Shown here piece by piece: positions 29,918 through 32,511 of a stretch of 32,511 nucleotides of DNA (within the stretch, counting starts at the first letter, position 1; each line of letters opens with the position of its first letter). The stretch is taken from contig CAZVIK010000020.1 in assembly GCA_964627045.1 (NCBI GenBank), positions 1 through 32,511 on the forward strand. Reading direction: 5' to 3'. This DNA comes from CAZVIK01 sp964627045. Its GTDB lineage: Bacteria; Acidobacteriota; Terriglobia; Bryobacterales; Bryobacteraceae. The notes under the pieces are model-generated. The model was given only the letters and a program-made list of their open reading frames with translations. It did no database searches and had not been told where the DNA came from. The translations under genes and the position numbers were made by a program.

Positions 29918-30421
29918 TCACATTGCCCGGGCTTTGCGGGCCGCTGGCGAGGTTTCCATCCGCGCTGGCTTGCGAGGCGCCGGGCCCAGACGCTTGACGT
30001 GGTCGCTGACGCAAACCAGGAACATCGGCTGGCGCGCATTCTTGAGGATATCGATGACGCGCTCCTGGCGGTCTTCGAGATAGATGCTCTTACCGTCGGT
30101 CAGGAGGTGCAGGTTCGAGTCGCCCGCCAGAACCTCGCTCAGACGCCGGCCCATGTCCTTTTGCAGATACCGCAGGACCCGGCGCAGCTTCTGGAGCGAG
30201 AAGCCTTTCTTCCGCAGTTCGGCGATGAGCGTGACTTCCAGTACCTCCTCCGCGGTGTACTTGCGCCGGTGGCCCTGATGGCGCGGGCTCACGACGTGCC
30301 GCTCGTCCCACCACTGCAACTGCCGCAGACTGACGCGGGCGATCCGGGCGACGTCGCTGCTGGAGTAACCCGTACCCGGTGTCTGGCCTTCCGGTTTCAA
30401 CTTCCGCATTGGCTTGAGCAT
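29918..30421 (-). CDS. MerR-family transcriptional regulator
   Basis: This 167-residue protein has one MerR-type winged helix: YSSSDVARIARVSLRQLQWW, DERHVVSPRHQGHRRKYTAE and EVLEVTLIAELRKKGFSLQK (about 19-81), followed by a helix and a short C-terminal domain (about 95-140, HLLTDGKSIYLEDRQERVID) with no Cys ligand set for metal sensing. Its effector is unknown. The ATG at 30421 has GGAAAG upstream and a strong promoter further up (30459-30486). It lies 47 bases before ctpA and might regulate that operon. Confidence 0.88.
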   Translation of the reverse strand: MLKPMRKLKPEGQTPGTGYSSSDVARIARVSLRQLQWWDERHVVSPRHQGHRRKYTAEEVLEVTLIAELRKKGFSLQKLRRVLRYLQKDMGRRLSEVLAGDSNLHLLTDGKSIYLEDRQERVIDILKNARQPMFLVCVSDHVKRLGPAPRKPARMETSPAARKARAM

Positions 30422-30458
30422 GTGGGCGCGCTTTCCGTCGAAGACAGGCGACTCTCAG

Positions 30459-30486
30459 ATTGTACTCAACCCGCGCGGCCAGTCAA
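30459..30486 (-). promoter_or_regulatory. Sigma-70-type promoter of the MerR-family gene
   Basis: On the minus strand TTGACT (30486-30481), a 16-base spacer and TACAAT (30464-30459) form a near-consensus promoter 38 bases before the ATG at 30421. Confidence 0.65.
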
Positions 30487-30577
30487 GGGCCTTGCTCGCG
30501 CGTCCGTAAACAGGCTCTTTGGCGAAGGGGCCCGGGCAACGCGCCTCGCCCGCGCGCGAAGCGCGGCCGGCCGCCGG

Positions 30578-31906
30578 TCACCGGGGAGGCCCGAAGGCCG
30601 CTCTCACCAGCGCCAGTCCTTCCTCGCGCGAAGCGATTCTCGATTCCAATTGGGCGTCCTCGGCGGCTTCCAACATCTGCGCGAATTCCGGCCCGGCCCG
30701 ATAGCCGGCCGCCAGCAGGTCGCGGCCCGTCACCAACCGCCGGGGCCGCAGTCTCTCCGGCGGCAGCGCCGCCTGTTTGGCGCGCACGAAATCGTGGTTG
30801 TCCAGAAGACCGTGGCTGGCCAGGCAGTCCAGCCGATGCAGTTCCAGTAGCTCGTCGAAGTGCGGTTCGCGCAGGAAGCGCCGCAAGGTGCTCTCCCGCA
30901 TCTGCTTCACGTCCTTGAACCGAAGGTGATCGGCCACCAGCGCTTCGACGGTGCGGATCTCCTGATTCGAAAAACGCAGCCGCTCCAGGATGTCCACCGC
31001 CATCTTCGCCCCCACGGTCATGTGCCCGTCGAAACGTATGCGATCGGCGACGCGATAGGTCGGAGGCTTGCCGACGTCGTGCAACAGCGCCCCCCAGGCC
31101 AGCGTCGGAGTGGGCTCTCGCAACATGTCCAGCATCAAGAGGGTGTGCGTCCAGACGTCTCCCTCGGGATGAAACTCCTTTGGCTGGGCGACCCCTTGCA
31201 TCGCCCGGACCTCCGGCAGCAATTCGAGCAGGAGACCGGACTCATCGAGTAGAACTAATCCCCGACGGGCGCCGCCTTCGGTCAAAATGCGGGTCAATTC
31301 ATCGCGGATTCGCTCGGCGGAAACCGCGTGGATCGAGGCGGCCTCGCGCCGGATGGCGGCCATGGTCGCTGTTTCGATGTCGAATCCCAAAGACGCCGCC
31401 AGGCGCACCGCGCGCAGCATACGCAGCCGGTCCTCGGCGAAGCGCGATTGCGGGTCGCCGATGGCCCGGATGAGCCGTTCCTCCAGGTCCGCCCGGCCTC
31501 CCGCAAAATCCAGCACCTCGCCGGTCAAGGGATCTTCGAACAGCGCGTTCACGGTGAAGTCCCGGCGGATGGCGTCCAGGCGGGGGCCGGTTTCGAAGGC
31601 GACATGGCGCGGCCGGCGGCCATCCTCGTATGAGCGTTCGCGGCGAAACGTCGCGATCTCCACTTCCGCTTCCCCGCGCCGCACCAGCATCACGCCGAAG
31701 TGCGCTCCTACGGGGCGGGCGTCCGGGTAGAGCCCGAGGACCGTCTCCGGGTGGGCGCTGGTCGCCACGTCGTAGTCGCGCGGCTGGCGGCCGAGCAATC
31801 GGTCCCGAACACATCCTCCGACCAGGTAGGCGCGGGCCCCCGCGTCCCGCAGTGCGGCTACAATGGAATGAGCCAGCCCCGCCGCGCTGGTTTCCGTCGA
31901 TCCCAT
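30578..31906 (-). CDS. CCA tRNA nucleotidyltransferase / poly(A) polymerase family with HD domain
   Basis: This 442-residue class II nucleotidyltransferase probably adds or repairs the CCA end of tRNAs. The head has YLVGGCVRDRLLGRQPRDYD with metal Asp44 and Asp46, then EVEIATFRRE, RRDFTVNALFED (114-125) and the ED-R-MLRAVRLAASLGF neck. The C-terminal part carries an HD phosphohydrolase motif, WGALLHDVGKPPTYR, as in E. coli Cca. Since the tRNA in this window encodes CCA, a repair role is likely. The ATG at 31906 is chosen because the transporter starts at 31948 on the other strand; longer in-frame starts would overlap it. Confidence 0.93.
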   Translation of the reverse strand: MGSTETSAAGLAHSIVAALRDAGARAYLVGGCVRDRLLGRQPRDYDVATSAHPETVLGLYPDARPVGAHFGVMLVRRGEAEVEIATFRRERSYEDGRRPRHVAFETGPRLDAIRRDFTVNALFEDPLTGEVLDFAGGRADLEERLIRAIGDPQSRFAEDRLRMLRAVRLAASLGFDIETATMAAIRREAASIHAVSAERIRDELTRILTEGGARRGLVLLDESGLLLELLPEVRAMQGVAQPKEFHPEGDVWTHTLLMLDMLREPTPTLAWGALLHDVGKPPTYRVADRIRFDGHMTVGAKMAVDILERLRFSNQEIRTVEALVADHLRFKDVKQMRESTLRRFLREPHFDELLELHRLDCLASHGLLDNHDFVRAKQAALPPERLRPRRLVTGRDLLAAGYRAGPEFAQMLEAAEDAQLESRIASREEGLALVRAAFGPPR

Positions 31907-31947
31907 GATCGTAGAATAAGCGATCGGAGTGTTTGGAACAGCCTGAC

Positions 31948-32511
31948 ATGTCTCCCGAAGCTGGGCAACCGGCGCCATCCGCGAAGATCGTCGTAGCCAC
32001 GACCGTCGCCCTATCGTTTATCTCGTTCTGGCGCGGCGCCGCCATCGTCCTCAGCGACCTCGCCTCGACGATGTTTTACGTTGGGGGGATTTCTGAACAG
32101 GCTGTCGGGAAGGCCGCTCCCTGGTTCGTCCTTGGCGTGATGTTCTTCAGCTACGCCGTCCGCTCCATCTACCTGGAAAGCTGCAGCATGTTCGTGCGCG
32201 GCGGCGTCTACGTCGTAGTCCGCGACAGCATGGGGCCGTTCATGGCCAAGCTGTCGGTCTCCGCGCTGGTGGTGGACTACGTGCTTACCGGTCCGATCAG
32301 TTCCGTGAGCGCCGGCCAGTACCTGGGCCGTTTACTGAATGAATTGAGCGCCCTGCTGCAACAGGATTTCCGGATCAACCCGAACTATTTCGCCATGTTT
32401 TTCGGCGTCGGTGTCACCGTCTATTTCTGGTGGGCGAACATCAAGGGAATCCACGAATCCAGCTCCAAGGCGCTGCGCATCATGCAGGTCACCACGGTTA
32501 TGGTGATCGCT
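31948..32511 (+). CDS. APC-type amino-acid permease, N-terminal part (runs off the window)
   Basis: The frame is open from ATG 31948 to the last base and gives 188 residues. Predicted membrane helices include ATTVALSFISFWRGAAIVLS, PWFVLGVMFFSYAVRSIYL, LSVSALVVDYVLTGPISSVS and YFAMFFGVGVTVYFWW. The stretch ESCSMFVRGGVYVVVRDSMG followed by a VDYVLTGPISSVSAG helix resembles amino acid-polyamine-organocation permeases with a broken first helix. The substrate cannot be told. It diverges from the CCA-adding gene with 41 bases between the starts, so their promoters must overlap. Confidence 0.82.
   Translation, partial: MSPEAGQPAPSAKIVVATTVALSFISFWRGAAIVLSDLASTMFYVGGISEQAVGKAAPWFVLGVMFFSYAVRSIYLESCSMFVRGGVYVVVRDSMGPFMAKLSVSALVVDYVLTGPISSVSAGQYLGRLLNELSALLQQDFRINPNYFAMFFGVGVTVYFWWANIKGIHESSSKALRIMQVTTVMVIA

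Noticed and set aside
1..32511. Reassignment of TAG/TAA to an amino acid
   Set aside because: metH, pstS, the aldolase and several other intact genes end at TAG, and phoB and phoR at TAA, with normal protein ends, so the code looks standard.

Overview
The window is GC-rich DNA (estimated by eye) from a Gram-negative bacterium. LpxC, outer-membrane barrels ending in Phe, GTG/TTG starts and the style of the small secreted proteins point to Acidobacteriota of the Solibacter/Bryobacter type; this affiliation is inference. It is a draft assembly: two 10-N gaps (3109-3118 and 16363-16372) cut ctaA and nadD.

Layout. 1-2776: end of a response regulator, a small secreted protein, an AlkD-like DNA glycosylase (minus strand) and two small unknown proteins. 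2792-7390 (minus): heme A synthase (gapped) and cobalamin-dependent methionine synthase. 7488-16379 (minus): a full phosphate-starvation cluster read nadD, phoB, pstS, pstC, pstA, pstB, phoU, phoR, porin, with overlapping or very close genes. Clear Pho boxes (7-bp half-sites every 11 bp) precede phoB and pstS, and both sets lie inside the 3' coding end of the upstream gene. 16518-19126: an outer-membrane barrel gene with a nonsense codon, a small secreted protein with two Ca-loop-like repeats, a PadR-type regulator divergent from a NifX/NifB-like metal-cofactor protein, and a hotdog thioesterase. 19166-20943 (minus): KDPG-type aldolase and KDG-type sugar kinase. 21005-23578 (minus): DNA polymerase I, divergent from lpxC. 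24687-26315: one ORF fusing a CDP-alcohol phosphatidyltransferase to a family 4 glycosyltransferase. 26340-26415 (minus): tRNA-Ile2(CAU). 26503-30421 (minus): merR-type regulator, ctpA protease and a eukaryote-like GMP synthase. 30578-31906 (minus): CCA-adding enzyme. 31948 to the end: start of an APC-type permease.

How the genes work together. PhoR and PhoB sense and respond to phosphate, PstSCAB imports it, PhoU links transport to signalling, and the terminal porin may bring the anion across the outer membrane. The aldolase and kinase form a 2-keto-3-deoxygluconate branch. LpxC and the lipid/glycosyl fusion both act on the envelope.

Most notable: the Pho boxes embedded in coding sequence, the phosphatidyltransferase-glycosyltransferase fusion, the Cys-rich PadR/NifX-like pair with a palindrome on its promoter, and three genes broken by a stop codon that a single T-to-C change would turn into Gln. 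I found no mobile element, CRISPR array or rRNA, and no gene-free stretch over 300 bases.
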